Shown piece after piece: positions 1 to 9,676 of a stretch of DNA of 64,000 nt. Made by a program: the position numbers and the translations under genes. This DNA is from G965199725 sp965199725 (GTDB taxonomy: Bacteria > Pseudomonadota > Gammaproteobacteria > Nitrosococcales > Methylophagaceae). The notes beneath the pieces are model-generated. The model did not search any database, had not been told where the DNA came from, and worked only from the letters and a program-made list of their open reading frames with translations. The stretch lies in NCBI GenBank assembly GCA_965199725.1, contig OZ241321.1, positions 1,426,001-1,490,000 on the forward strand. Reading direction: 5' to 3'. The first letter of the stretch is position 1. Every line of letters begins with the position of its first letter.

Positions 1-177
1 TAAGCCCCTTTGTTCAGCAGTGGTTGCATAATTGGTCAAAAGATCAGGCGTGCGATGGGCTGATACTATTTTGGTTTCAAAGTTGACAGCAAAAGCATTA
101 AGCTCATCAGCGGCTTTTTGCATCACAGACCAGTCACTGTGACTGCCCATGGCAATGCCGACGACAGGTTTATTCAT
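1..177 (-). CDS. purE: N5-carboxyaminoimidazole ribonucleotide mutase PurE (5' part only)
   Basis: The first 59 codons of a minus-strand gene run off the left edge. PurE moves the carboxyl group of N5-CAIR to make CAIR in cytoplasmic de novo purine synthesis. The N-terminus has the family nucleotide-binding signature: VVGIAMGSHSDW at about residues 5-16, where GSxSD is the phosphate-binding motif, and IVSAHRTPD at about residues 37-45, which holds the active-site His. The ATG at 175-177 is the natural start for a PurE of usual length (about 165 aa). It is divergent from gltB across 239 bp. Identification is firm although about two thirds of the protein lies outside the window; purK would be expected next but is not visible. 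Confidence 0.93.
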   Translation of the reverse strand, partial: MNKPVVGIAMGSHSDWSVMQKAADELNAFAVNFETKIVSAHRTPDLLTNYATTAEQRGL

Positions 178-283
178 ACATCTATCCGCATAAGTCTTGT
201 AAACGGCAAGCCATTGTAGCCATTTTACTGGATTTAGGGAAGTAGAATAGGCGTTAGATCAACAATGTAAGACGATGAGAAGA

Positions 284-312
284 TTGAATAACAAGCGATC
301 AATAGCTATAAT
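284..312 (+). promoter_or_regulatory. Sigma-70 promoter for gltB
   Basis: A TTGAAT hexamer at 284-289 and a perfect TATAAT at 307-312 are separated by exactly 17 bp and point at gltB. The start site would be near 319, giving a leader of about 98 nt before the gltB ATG. I saw no convincing riboswitch fold in that leader. This is the best-looking consensus promoter in the window. Confidence 0.7.
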
Positions 313-416
313 AATGGACTGGGTTTTGTCATATTGCGTTTTAAAAACAGTGCTTTTCTGTTATAGCTGGCAGGATAGGTAGAGACGCTGCTAACCTTAA
401 TTTATGAAGGTGCTTC

Positions 417-3400
417 ATGAGTCTGTCAATACACACACAACAGGGCATGCACAGACCTGAATTTGAAAAAGATAACTGTGGTTTTGGCCTGATTGCCCAA
501 ATGGATGGTAAGGTCAGCCATTGGCTGGTTGAAACGGCTATAGAGTCGCTGGGTAATCTCACGCATCGGGGGGCAATAGGTGCTGATGGCAAGACTGGCG
601 ATGGATGCGGCCTATTAATGGCGAAACCAGACAGTTTTTTTCGTACCATTGCGGAAGAGTTAGGACTGTCATTAGCTGATAACTATGCTGTGGGTACGGT
701 ATTTTTATCACGTGCTCATGCTACAGCAGAAAAGAATCAGGATATAGTCAGCGAAAAGTTAACGCGCCAGGGCCTTAATGTATTGGGATGGCGTGATATA
801 CCTGTGGATGTACAATCTGCCTGTGGTGAAGAGGCAATGGGTTCAATGCCGATCATGCGACAGGTATTTATCAATGCCGCCGCTGGTATGGATGAAGACA
901 CATTTGAACGCCATTTATATGTTGCCCGGCGTCTGGCAGAAAAGGCAGTGACTTATGATGACGCGTTTTATATTCCATCATTATCATCAAGGGTTATTTT
1001 ATATAAGGGCTTGGTAATGCCCAAGTATTTGCCTGTCTTTTATCAGGATTTACATGATCAGCGCTTGGAAACATCTATCTGCGTTTTTCATCAGCGTTTT
1101 TCTACCAACACAACGCCACAATGGCGATTGGCACAGCCATTTCGTTATCTGGCACATAACGGTGAAATTAACACGATTGAAGGTAATAGAAACTGGGCGT
1201 TAGCGCGTGGTGCCAAGTTTTCGACACCACTGATTGCTGATATGGATGATGTTTGCCCATTAGTGAGTGGTACAGGTTCTGATTCATCTAGTTTGGATAA
1301 CATGTTGGAAGCATTAATGCTGGGCGGTATTGATATATTTCGTTCTATGAGGCTGTTGATTCCACCTGCTTGGCAACATTCAGTCACGATGGATGCCAGC
1401 CTGCGCGCATTTTATAATTTTAATTCTATGCACATGGAGCCATGGGATGGTCCTGCTGGTGTTGTATTGACAGACGGTCGTTATGCCGCATGTACACTAG
1501 ATCGTAATGGTTTGCGACCAGCACGTTACGTCATTACCAAAGATCGCCACATCACCTTAGCATCAGAAGTAGGTGTTTATGGCTATAAACCTGAACAGGT
1601 GCAAGCAAAAGGGCGGTTAAAACCTGGCGAAATGTTAGCCATAGATACTAAAAACGGTGAGCTGTTGCTATCAGAGACGATTGATAATGCGCTTAAAAAT
1701 GCCTGTCCTTATAAGAAGTGGCTTGACGATAATTTACAGCGTTTGAGCAATGTTGTTATTAACACGCCGCCTGCAATGGATAACCAGCAATTTGCTGTGT
1801 ATGAGAAATTATTTCAGGTCACTTTTGAGGAACGTGATCAGGTCATTCGCGTGTTGGCCGAAGCAGGGCAGGAGGCAGTAGGATCAATGGGTGATGATAC
1901 TCCGTTGCCTGTATTATCTCAAAAAGCAAGGTCATTATTTGATTATTTCCGCCAGCAATTTGCCCAGGTGACTAATCCGCCGATTGATTCATTGCGGGAA
2001 AGTATTGTTATGTCTCTAGAAACATGTTTTGGTCGTGAACGTAATATATTTGAGCAAAGTGAAATGCACGCTGTGCGTCTGGTGGTAGATTCACCCATCT
2101 TGTCAGAAGATTGTTTTGGGCAATTGATAGCTAAAGGTCAAGATGATGATTATAAAGTAACCAGACTATCACTGAATTATAGTATTGGAACAGGTTTAGA
2201 AACTGCGATTGATGATATTTGTCAGCAGGCAGAATCAGCGGTGCGATCAGGTACTGTCATTATTGTATTATCAGATCGTGATATTACCAAAAGTAGGCAG
2301 ACTATCCATGCTCTGTTAGCAACGGGTGCAGTCCATCATCACTTAATTGGGCAGGGCTTACGCTGTGATGCCAACATTGTCGTTGAGACAGCAACAGCAC
2401 GTGACCCGCATCATTTTGCAGTGTTAATTGGTTATGGCGCTACGGCTGTTTATCCCTATCTTGCTTACGCATGTTTGCAAAATATGATCAACATTAATGT
2501 GATCAAAAATAGCGATTATGTCACGGCATGTACTAATTTTTGTAAGGGCATCAATAAAGGCTTGTTCAAGGTGACTTCTAAAATGGGTATTTCCACCATT
2601 ACAAGTTACCGCGGTGCACAGTTGTATGAAATTGTCGGGCTGCATGAATCGGTGGTGGAGAAATGCTTTAAGGGCACAACAAGCCGCATTAGTGGCACTG
2701 GTTTTGAGCAGCTACAGGCGGAGCAATATTCCTTAACGGCACATGCGTGGAATAAACGTAAGCAACGTCATACAGGCGGATTGCTCAAGTATATCCATGG
2801 TGGTGAGTACCATGCTTATAACCCAGATGTGATTGGCGCGCTGCAAAAGGCAGTACAGGGGGGTAGCTATGATGATTATAAAAAATATGCTGCATTAGTT
2901 AATGATAGACCTGTAACAGTGTTGCGCGATTTACTGAAGTTAAAATTGGTAAAAAGCCCGTTACCATTAGATTATATTGAAGACGTGGATAATATTTTGA
3001 CACGTTTTGATAGTGCCGGTATGTCACTAGGTGCGCTATCACCTGAAGCACATCAAGCGTTGGCGACAGGCATGAATCGCTTAGGCGGTCGTTCAAATTC
3101 TGGAGAGGGCGGCGAAGATCCGGCGCGGTACGGCACAGAACGTGTATCAAAAATAAAGCAGATTGCCTCTGGCCGTTTTGGGGTAACGCCCCACTATCTG
3201 GTTAATGCCGAAGTGTTGCAAATTAAAATTGCACAGGGTGCCAAACCAGGAGAAGGCGGTCAGTTGCCCGGCGCTAAAGTTAATCAGACCATTGCTACAT
3301 TGCGCCACTCAATTCCTGGCGTTACTTTAATTTCGCCGCCTCCTCATCATGATATTTATTCAATTGAGGATTTGGCGCAACTCATTTTTGACTTAAAGCA

Positions 3401-4886
3401 GGTCAATCCCGATGCGTTAGTATCAGTCAAGTTGGTATCAGAGGCAGGGGTGGGTACGGTTGCCGCTGGCGTGGCAAAAGCCTACGCCGACTTGATTACT
3501 GTTTCTGGCTATGATGGCGGTACTGCGGCCAGCCCACTGACATCGGTTAAATATACTGGCGCACCATGGGAGCTTGGTTTGAGTGAGGTACATCAAACGC
3601 TGCGTGCTAATAATTTGCGTAATAAAGTACGTTTGCAGACTGACGGCGGCTTAAAGACTGGGCTGGATGTAGTTAAGGCGGCCATTTTGGGTGCAGAAAG
3701 TTTTGCTTTTGGTACGGGGCCAATGGTTGCATTAGGCTGTAAATTTCTGCGTATCTGTCATTTGAATAACTGCGCGACTGGTGTAGCAACACAAAACAGT
3801 ACGTTGCGTGACAGACACTTTATTGGTCTACCACAAATGGTGATGAACTATTTTCAGTTTGTGGCGCGTGAAACGCAGGAGTGGCTAGCTTTATTAGGTG
3901 TGTCCAGTATTGCCGATTTGATTGGTCGTACTGATCTACTGGGGATTGTGTCGGGTGTTACTGATAAACAGTGTAAGATTAATTTGCAACCATTGCTGTC
4001 AACACACGGTATTCCAGAAGATAGGCCGCAATTTTGCGTGGCACCTAAAAACAAACCCTATGATAAAGGTGAATTAGCAGAACAGATGGTTAGCGATATG
4101 CAAGAGGCAATTGTGCGTAGGCAAGGTGGTTACTTCAGCTACAATGTGCGTAACATACATCGGTCAATAGGCGCACGTATTTCTGGTGAAATTGCTCGTC
4201 ATCACGGTAATTACGGCATGATTGACAAGCCATTGACAGTCCAGTTTACTGGCACAGCAGGGCAAAGTTTTGGTGTGTGGAATGCTGGCGGGTTAGAAAT
4301 GCGTTTAGAAGGCGATGCTAATGACTATGTTGGTAAGGGCATGGCAGCTGGCAAGCTTATCGTTTATCCTCCAGCGGAAAGTAGCTTTGCCAGTCAAAAA
4401 AACAGTATCATAGGCAATACTTGCCTTTATGGTGCAACAGGCGGATATTTATATGCTGCTGGACGAGCAGGTGAGCGTTTTGCTGTGCGCAACTCTGGGG
4501 CAGTTGCCGTGGTTGAAGGTGTTGGTGATCATGGCTGTGAATACATGACAGGCGGTGTTGTTGCTGTGTTAGGTGAATCGGGCCTCAACTTTGGTGCTGG
4601 TATGACTGGTGGATTTGCTTATGTATTGGATAGCAATGATACATTTTCACGGCGATATAATCCTGAGTTGGTTGAGCTGATTCGGGTTGATCGTGATCTG
4701 CTGACCGCACATGCCTTATATTTGCAAGGCATGATTGAAGACCATGTTCGCGCGACAAACAGCGCGTGGGGGCATCAATTATTGGACACGCTTACCCAAC
4801 GGTTGAGGCAATTCTGGCTAGTTAAACCAAAGAGTGCAGCCATAGAGGATATGCTTGAACAGGTTAATAAAGTGAAAGCAGCTTAA
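417..4886 (+). CDS. gltB: Glutamate synthase (NADPH) large subunit GltB
   Basis: The large subunit of GOGAT takes ammonia from glutamine and passes it to 2-oxoglutarate to make glutamate. At 1489 aa it has the full family length. The order is a class II amidotransferase domain starting at Cys21 (KDNCGFGLIAQ, so residues 1-20 would be a cleaved propeptide), a central domain, the FMN-binding synthase domain with SGYDGGTAASPLTS, the 3Fe-4S cysteines in GCKFLRICHLNNCATG, and a C-terminal GXGXG beta-helix with repeated GxGG turns. A GAAGG ribosome site lies about 8 nt before the ATG. It is first in a gltB-gltD-hemE run, 27 bp before gltD, and sits behind the promoter at 284-312. Confidence 0.97.
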   Translation: MSLSIHTQQGMHRPEFEKDNCGFGLIAQMDGKVSHWLVETAIESLGNLTHRGAIGADGKTGDGCGLLMAKPDSFFRTIAEELGLSLADNYAVGTVFLSRAHATAEKNQDIVSEKLTRQGLNVLGWRDIPVDVQSACGEEAMGSMPIMRQVFINAAAGMDEDTFERHLYVARRLAEKAVTYDDAFYIPSLSSRVILYKGLVMPKYLPVFYQDLHDQRLETSICVFHQRFSTNTTPQWRLAQPFRYLAHNGEINTIEGNRNWALARGAKFSTPLIADMDDVCPLVSGTGSDSSSLDNMLEALMLGGIDIFRSMRLLIPPAWQHSVTMDASLRAFYNFNSMHMEPWDGPAGVVLTDGRYAACTLDRNGLRPARYVITKDRHITLASEVGVYGYKPEQVQAKGRLKPGEMLAIDTKNGELLLSETIDNALKNACPYKKWLDDNLQRLSNVVINTPPAMDNQQFAVYEKLFQVTFEERDQVIRVLAEAGQEAVGSMGDDTPLPVLSQKARSLFDYFRQQFAQVTNPPIDSLRESIVMSLETCFGRERNIFEQSEMHAVRLVVDSPILSEDCFGQLIAKGQDDDYKVTRLSLNYSIGTGLETAIDDICQQAESAVRSGTVIIVLSDRDITKSRQTIHALLATGAVHHHLIGQGLRCDANIVVETATARDPHHFAVLIGYGATAVYPYLAYACLQNMININVIKNSDYVTACTNFCKGINKGLFKVTSKMGISTITSYRGAQLYEIVGLHESVVEKCFKGTTSRISGTGFEQLQAEQYSLTAHAWNKRKQRHTGGLLKYIHGGEYHAYNPDVIGALQKAVQGGSYDDYKKYAALVNDRPVTVLRDLLKLKLVKSPLPLDYIEDVDNILTRFDSAGMSLGALSPEAHQALATGMNRLGGRSNSGEGGEDPARYGTERVSKIKQIASGRFGVTPHYLVNAEVLQIKIAQGAKPGEGGQLPGAKVNQTIATLRHSIPGVTLISPPPHHDIYSIEDLAQLIFDLKQVNPDALVSVKLVSEAGVGTVAAGVAKAYADLITVSGYDGGTAASPLTSVKYTGAPWELGLSEVHQTLRANNLRNKVRLQTDGGLKTGLDVVKAAILGAESFAFGTGPMVALGCKFLRICHLNNCATGVATQNSTLRDRHFIGLPQMVMNYFQFVARETQEWLALLGVSSIADLIGRTDLLGIVSGVTDKQCKINLQPLLSTHGIPEDRPQFCVAPKNKPYDKGELAEQMVSDMQEAIVRRQGGYFSYNVRNIHRSIGARISGEIARHHGNYGMIDKPLTVQFTGTAGQSFGVWNAGGLEMRLEGDANDYVGKGMAAGKLIVYPPAESSFASQKNSIIGNTCLYGATGGYLYAAGRAGERFAVRNSGAVAVVEGVGDHGCEYMTGGVVAVLGESGLNFGAGMTGGFAYVLDSNDTFSRRYNPELVELIRVDRDLLTAHALYLQGMIEDHVRATNSAWGHQLLDTLTQRLRQFWLVKPKSAAIEDMLEQVNKVKAA

Positions 4887-4913
4887 CCCCTCAATAGGGT
4901 AGATATAAATAGC

Positions 4914-6317
4914 ATGGCAAAAAATAATTTTCAGTTTTTAGATATTGGTCGCGTTGATCCTGAAAAGCAGGATGCTGCCGATCGCATTCAGCAGTTTGGT
5001 GAAATTTATGGTCAGTTTGATCAAAAAATAGCGGCACAGCAATCTCATCGCTGTTTGGAGTGCGGTAATCCTTACTGTGAATGGAAATGCCCCGTTCACA
5101 ATTATATTCCTAATTGGTTAAAATTGGTCAGCGAAGGTAATTTGTTTGAAGCAGCAAAACTATCACATGAAACAAATACGCTACCCGAGATTTGTGGTCG
5201 CGTGTGTCCTCAGGACAGGTTATGTGAGGGTGCATGCACGTTAAATGATGGCTTCGGCGCGGTTACCATCGGTTCGGTGGAAAAATATATTACTGATACG
5301 GCGCTGGATCAGGGCTGGAGGCCAGACTTATCTGATATTACTGATACAGGTAAGCGCGTTGCTATTATTGGCGCTGGTCCAGCAGGATTGGGATGTGCTG
5401 ATGTGTTGATTCGTAATGGTGTTAAGCCTATTGTTTATGATAAATATCCGGAAATTGGTGGCTTACTGACTTTTGGTATTCCAGAATTCAAACTTGAAAA
5501 AGCGGTGGTAAAGCGTCGTCGTCAGGTACTTGAATCAATGGGAATTGAATTTATATTAAGCACCGAAATTGGCCAGGATATTGCCTTTGAAAAATTACTG
5601 GATAAATATGATGCTATTTTTCTCGGTATGGGTGCTTATACTTATATGAAGGGTGGCTTTCGTGGTGAGAATAAGCTTGGTATGTATAAAGCGTTGCCGT
5701 ATCTGGTAGCTAATAATAAGTTGTTGCTTGCGCTTAAACCTGATGATTATGTTAATTTTGCTGGCAAAAGAGTAGTGGTACTAGGCGGTGGTGATACGGC
5801 GATGGATTGCAATCGTACAGCTATTCGGCAACATGCAGCCAGTGTAAAGTGCGTATATCGGCGCGATGAAGCTAATATGCCTGGATCACGCCGTGAAGTA
5901 AATAATGCCAGAGAAGAAGGCGTTGAATTTTTATGGAATCGCCAACCGATAGAGGTGATAGGTAATGATAAAGTAACTGGGATTAAAGTTGTCACCACAG
6001 CATTGGGCGAACCAGATGAAAATGGTCGCCGCCTCCCAGAGCCAGTACCAGATAGTGAAGAAGTTATCTTTGCTGACGCGATTATTATTGCTTTCGGTTT
6101 CAGGCCAAGTCCAGCACCCTGGTTTGCTGAATTTAGCATAGCTATTGATGATATAGGTCGGGTAATTGCGCCTGAAGATGGCATACATCCTTTTCAGACA
6201 AACAACCAGAAAATATTTGCCGGTGGCGACATGGTCCGCGGATCTGATCTAGTTGTTACTGCTGTTTATGAAGGTCGGCAAGCCGCAGAAGGTATATTGG
6301 ACTATTTGGAAGTCTAG
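4914..6317 (+). CDS. gltD: Glutamate synthase small subunit GltD
   Basis: The small subunit passes electrons from NAD(P)H through FAD and Fe-S clusters to GltB. It is 467 aa. The N-terminal cysteine-rich region (HRCLECGNPYCEWKCP and later EICGRVCPQDRLCEGAC) binds two 4Fe-4S clusters. Two Rossmann motifs follow: VAIIGAGPAGLG at about residue 146 for FAD and VVVLGGGDTAMDC at about residue 285 for NADPH. It follows gltB by 27 bp and is surely co-transcribed. A 145-codon open frame on the opposite strand inside it is a by-product of codon bias. Confidence 0.97.
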   Translation: MAKNNFQFLDIGRVDPEKQDAADRIQQFGEIYGQFDQKIAAQQSHRCLECGNPYCEWKCPVHNYIPNWLKLVSEGNLFEAAKLSHETNTLPEICGRVCPQDRLCEGACTLNDGFGAVTIGSVEKYITDTALDQGWRPDLSDITDTGKRVAIIGAGPAGLGCADVLIRNGVKPIVYDKYPEIGGLLTFGIPEFKLEKAVVKRRRQVLESMGIEFILSTEIGQDIAFEKLLDKYDAIFLGMGAYTYMKGGFRGENKLGMYKALPYLVANNKLLLALKPDDYVNFAGKRVVVLGGGDTAMDCNRTAIRQHAASVKCVYRRDEANMPGSRREVNNAREEGVEFLWNRQPIEVIGNDKVTGIKVVTTALGEPDENGRRLPEPVPDSEEVIFADAIIIAFGFRPSPAPWFAEFSIAIDDIGRVIAPEDGIHPFQTNNQKIFAGGDMVRGSDLVVTAVYEGRQAAEGILDYLEV

Positions 6318-6387
6318 CAGGCATACGCTTTGTTTACGACTGTTTTTGCATGTCTCTTGCATAATAACAAGCAAGCAGGGTTTTGCG

Positions 6388-7455
6388 TTGACTGAACTAA
6401 AAAATGATCGGTATTTAAAGGCTTTATTGCGCCAGCCAGTTGACAAAACCCCCGTTTGGGTCATGCGCCAAGCAGGGCGTTATTTGCCAGAATATCGCAA
6501 ATTGCGCGCGACTGCTGGTAGCTTCATGGCATTGTGCAGTACACCTGAATTGGCGTGTGAAGTAACATTGCAGCCATTGCGTCGTTTTGATTTAGATGCC
6601 GCTATTATTTTTTCTGATATTTTAACTATTCCTGATGCTATGGGCCTGGAATTACATTTTATTGATGGCGTGGGGCCAAAATTTGCCCGTGTTGTTGACA
6701 GTCCCAGAGCCATTGCCAATCTGACTGTTCCTGATATGGAAGATAGTTTGGGTTATGTCATGGATGCAGTACGGTTGACCCATCGCGAAATTGATGGCAC
6801 CGTCCCGTTAATTGGCTTTAGCGGTAGCCCATGGACGTTAGCATGTTATATGGTTGAAGGTGGCTCAAGTAAACTGTTTACCAAAGCGAAAGCCATGATG
6901 TTTGATGCCCCAGAGCAGATGCATGCATTGCTTGACGTGTTGGCGCAATCTGTTATTGCTTATCTGAATGGGCAAATTTTGGCTGGGGCACAATCAGTTA
7001 TGCTGTTTGATACTTGGGGTGGCATATTAAGCACATCAAACTATCAGCAATTTTCATTAGCGTATATGCAAAAAATTGTTGCAGGGTTAACTCGCAAGCA
7101 CCATGATCGCCCTGTTCCTGTTACTTTGTTTACTAAGGGCGGCGGCCAATGGTTGGAGCTAATGGCAGATACTGGCGTAGATGCTGTTGGACTTGACTGG
7201 ACAACTGATCTGGGTTCAGCGCGTCAGCGTATCGGTGATAAGGTAGCATTGCAGGGTAATATGGATCCTTGCGTTTTACACGCATCAACAGATCGTATTG
7301 AGCAAGAAGTGGACACCATATTAGCTAAGTTTGGTCAGGGCAAAACAGGGCACGTATTTAATTTAGGTCATGGTATTCATCCAACGATTGTGCCAGAAAA
7401 AATGGCACGAATGATTAAATTTGTACATAAACTTAGTGCACAATATCATCAGTAG
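6388..7455 (+). CDS. hemE: Uroporphyrinogen decarboxylase HemE
   Basis: HemE removes four acetate carboxyl groups from uroporphyrinogen III to give coproporphyrinogen III in heme synthesis. The protein (355 aa) starts LTELKNDRYLKALLRQP and carries the invariant VMRQAGRYLPEYR, matching the family from its first residues. I therefore chose the TTG at 6388, which has an AGCAGGG ribosome site about 7 nt upstream. The open frame extends back to 6253 inside gltD, but that extension has no family similarity. It lies 70 bp after gltD on the same strand, and hemH is elsewhere in the window at 53.5 kb. Confidence 0.95.
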   Translation: MTELKNDRYLKALLRQPVDKTPVWVMRQAGRYLPEYRKLRATAGSFMALCSTPELACEVTLQPLRRFDLDAAIIFSDILTIPDAMGLELHFIDGVGPKFARVVDSPRAIANLTVPDMEDSLGYVMDAVRLTHREIDGTVPLIGFSGSPWTLACYMVEGGSSKLFTKAKAMMFDAPEQMHALLDVLAQSVIAYLNGQILAGAQSVMLFDTWGGILSTSNYQQFSLAYMQKIVAGLTRKHHDRPVPVTLFTKGGGQWLELMADTGVDAVGLDWTTDLGSARQRIGDKVALQGNMDPCVLHASTDRIEQEVDTILAKFGQGKTGHVFNLGHGIHPTIVPEKMARMIKFVHKLSAQYHQ

Positions 7456-7488
7456 AATACATATTGCCAGCAAGTAGGCCGCAAGAAA

Positions 7489-8124
7489 TCAACGGCGTAA
7501 GTTCACCATAAAAGGTGAAGGATCACCTGTACCTGAGCGTGCGACATTTGGCACACCATCAACAAACTCAACGACAGTAGTTGGTTCAGCACCACAGAAA
7601 CCACCATCAATCACCAAATCAACCTGCTTGCCAATGCGGCGGCTAATAGTATCAGCATCAGTCAGTGGCATATCATCAAAAGGCATGATAAGCGTACTAC
7701 TCATAAGCGGTTCATCAAGCTTTTTCAGCAGGTTAAGCGCAATATTATTATCAGGAATACGCAGACCAATCGTCTTGCGTTTGGCATGTTGCAGGCGGCG
7801 TGGCACTTCTTTGGTCGCAGGCAGAATAAAAGTATATGGACCCGGGGTATGCGCTTTTATTGCCCGATATACACTATTATTTATTCTGGCATAGATTGAT
7901 ATTTCTGATAAATCTAGACATACCAAAGTGAAGTTGTGCTTGGTATCAAGTTGGCGAATATAGCGAATTTTATCTATTGCTGTTTTGTCGCCCAAGCGAC
8001 AGCCCAAAGCATAGCCAGAATCAGTAGGATAGACTATGAGCCCACCACCATTAATTATCCTACACGCTTGATTAATGAGTCGTTGTTGTGGGTTATCAGG
8101 ATGAATATGAAATAGTTGGCTCAT
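7489..8124 (-). CDS. yciO: YciO-family (Sua5/YrdC-like) protein
   Basis: A 211-aa single YrdC/Sua5-type domain. The N-terminus has GGGLIVYPTDSGYALGC and later IRQLDTKHNFTLVC, the region that binds ATP and threonine in threonylcarbamoyl-AMP synthases. The exact sequence (KHNFTLVCLDLSEIS, TPGPYTFILPA) follows the YciO branch rather than TsaC or full Sua5, and there is no C-terminal Sua5 domain. The function of YciO is less certain than that of TsaC; the enzymatic role is inferred from the fold. It is convergent with hemE (33 bp between stops) and divergent from yciB. Confidence 0.88.
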   Translation of the reverse strand: MSQLFHIHPDNPQQRLINQACRIINGGGLIVYPTDSGYALGCRLGDKTAIDKIRYIRQLDTKHNFTLVCLDLSEISIYARINNSVYRAIKAHTPGPYTFILPATKEVPRRLQHAKRKTIGLRIPDNNIALNLLKKLDEPLMSSTLIMPFDDMPLTDADTISRRIGKQVDLVIDGGFCGAEPTTVVEFVDGVPNVARSGTGDPSPFMVNLRR

Positions 8125-8372
8125 ATTGATTCACCATTTTGCTGATGTGGTTTAACTTTACTGCATAACAACATTGCTCTCTTATCCATTTCAATAGATC
8201 ATGTATGCATCTTGATTGATTAAAATGTAAAACCTATTGCATAGTATAGTACGGCTTGGGCTATCTATCTAGCCATCAAAGACCTACCTTAACAGCCCCT
8301 AGTTATACATTTTGTGCTGTTTCGTGAAAGTTGTTTATGTAAAGTAAAATTTATCAGGTATATTGATTTATT

Positions 8373-8402
8373 TTACGTTAGAATAACTGTTTTTTGTATA
8401 AT
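8373..8402 (+). promoter_or_regulatory. Possible promoter for yciB operon
   Basis: The 295-bp gap 8125-8419 holds no gene that I can support. Near its right end a perfect TATAAT (8397-8402) stands 18 bp after a weak TTACGT (8373-8378). The start site would be near 8409, only about 11 nt before the yciB ATG. The poor -35 makes this tentative. Confidence 0.35.
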
Positions 8403-8419
8403 GCGTTCAATGAAATGAT

Positions 8420-9013
8420 ATGAAACTATTTTTTGAGTTTCTGCCTGTTATTTTTTTCTTTATTGCCTACAAGTTTGGTGGCGGCATCTACCATTTCAAT
8501 GGTCAGCAATACGATATTGAAGGTATTTATGTAGCAACGGCCGTCATTATTATTGCTTCAATATTACAATTGACTCTCACCTGGATTTTTACCAGACGTG
8601 TTGAAAAAATCCATTTAGTTACCCTGGTGTTAATACTGATTCTAGGTGGTGCAACATTGTGGCTGCAGAATCCTGACTTTATCAAATGGAAGCCGACCGT
8701 TGTCAACTGGTTATTTGCGTTTGTATTTATTGTTGTACATGCTTTTACCAGCAAGTCGTTACCTGAGCGCCTAATGGGTGAGCATGCGCAATTACCTGAT
8801 TTTGCTTGGCTACGATTAAATATCGCCTGGGTATTATTTTTTATTGGCTCGGGCATAGCTAATCTTTATGTAGCTTTTAATTTTTCTGAATCAGCATGGG
8901 TGAATTTCAAATTATTTGGCCTGCTTGGTCTGACGGTAGTATTTATTGTTGGTCAGGCAATTTATCTGGTCAGGTATGCTATGGTAAAATCCAGCAAGGA
9001 TGAAGGCGCTTAG
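8420..9013 (+). CDS. yciB: Inner membrane septation protein YciB (IspA/IspZ)
   Basis: A 197-aa integral membrane protein with about five hydrophobic spans. It starts MKLFFEFLPVIFFFIAYKFGG and has SKSLPERLMGEHAQLPDFAWLRLNIAW in the middle, both hallmarks of the YciB/intracellular septation family. In enterobacteria YciB interacts with cell elongation and division proteins and affects envelope synthesis. It opens a yciB-yciI-bolA run, with yciI starting 6 bp downstream. The same neighbour order is common in gammaproteobacteria. Confidence 0.93.
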   Translation: MKLFFEFLPVIFFFIAYKFGGGIYHFNGQQYDIEGIYVATAVIIIASILQLTLTWIFTRRVEKIHLVTLVLILILGGATLWLQNPDFIKWKPTVVNWLFAFVFIVVHAFTSKSLPERLMGEHAQLPDFAWLRLNIAWVLFFIGSGIANLYVAFNFSESAWVNFKLFGLLGLTVVFIVGQAIYLVRYAMVKSSKDEGA

Positions 9014-9019
9014 AAGTCT

Positions 9020-9319
9020 ATGCTATATGCTATTATTAGTGAAGACGTACAAGCTAGCCTTGGTCTGCGTATGAAGGTTAGAGAACACCATCTTGCCCGT
9101 CTGAACGAATTGCAGCGGCAGGGGCGTTTGCTATTAGCTGGTCCTCACCCTGCTATTGACGGTGTAAACCCTGGTAAAGCTGGGTTTACTGGTAGTCTAG
9201 TGGTGGCTGAATTCAGTGATTTAGAGCAAGCACAAATGTGGGCAGATACCGATCCTTATTTTATCTCAGGGGTGTATGAAAGGGTGGTTGTCAAACCGTT
9301 TAAGCAGGTACTACCATGA
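9020..9319 (+). CDS. yciI: YciI-family protein
   Basis: A 99-aa dimeric alpha-beta-barrel protein of the YCII family. Conserved features include the REHHLARLNELQRQGRL helix with the family His, the GPHP turn, and ADTDPYFISGVY, whose Asp together with His forms the presumed catalytic pair. The true reaction of the family is unknown in most bacteria. Its stop overlaps the bolA start by 4 bp (ATGA), so the two are translationally coupled. Confidence 0.9.
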   Translation: MLYAIISEDVQASLGLRMKVREHHLARLNELQRQGRLLLAGPHPAIDGVNPGKAGFTGSLVVAEFSDLEQAQMWADTDPYFISGVYERVVVKPFKQVLP

Positions 9320-9591
9320 CTGATAAGGTAATAAGCAGGCTGGAAGAAGCATTGGCGTGCCTTAAGCCGATTTCTCTGGTTATTCGCGATGACAGCGAGA
9401 TGCATGCAGGTCATGCAGGCAATAGTGGCGGCGGACACTATACCATTACCATTATTAGCAAACAGTTTGCCGGTTTGCCGCTTATTAAGCGCCATCGTCT
9501 GGTTTATGGTGCGGCCAAATCAATGATGACCACTGATATTCATGCGCTGAGTATTGACGCCAAAACGCCGGATGAAATCCGATTAGGTTGA
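9316..9591 (+). CDS. bolA: BolA-family protein
   Basis: A 91-aa BolA/IbaG-fold protein. The C-terminal HRLVYGAAKSMMTTDIHALSIDAKTP carries the conserved His and helix of the family, and the middle has DDSEMHAGH. BolA proteins pair with monothiol glutaredoxins and act in Fe-S trafficking, or as stress-related regulators. The long GNSGGGHYTITIIS segment favours BolA proper over IbaG, which I consider the likelier reading. It is coupled to yciI through an ATGA overlap and is last in the run. Confidence 0.9.
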   Translation: MTDKVISRLEEALACLKPISLVIRDDSEMHAGHAGNSGGGHYTITIISKQFAGLPLIKRHRLVYGAAKSMMTTDIHALSIDAKTPDEIRLG

Positions 9592-9598
9592 GTAGCTT

Positions 9599-9652
9599 TA
9601 GGCATTGAATGAAAATATGGTCACTGGAATGAAAAGACTATAAGAATGCCTA
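9599..9652. repeat. Inverted repeat between bolA and ppx
   Basis: TAGGCATT at 9599-9606 is matched by AATGCCTA at 9645-9652 with a 38-nt loop, between the convergent ends of bolA and ppx. It could form a weak bidirectional terminator stem, but the loop is long and there is no U-tract, so the role is uncertain. Confidence 0.35.
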
Positions 9653-9676
9653 ATTAATGATCTTGTTATAACTTAA

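Noticed and set aside
319..416. Riboswitch in the gltB leader
   Set aside because: No known aptamer core or strong terminator/antiterminator pair could be drawn; only a weak AACAG/CTGTT hairpin is seen.
5747..6184. 145-codon open frame opposite gltD
   Set aside because: It lies wholly antisense to a strongly supported gene, has no domain-like pattern, and is explained by codon usage of gltD.
6253..6387. Longer hemE starting inside gltD
   Set aside because: The added residues have no family similarity, and the family start TELKNDRYL falls right at the TTG at 6388 with a good ribosome site.
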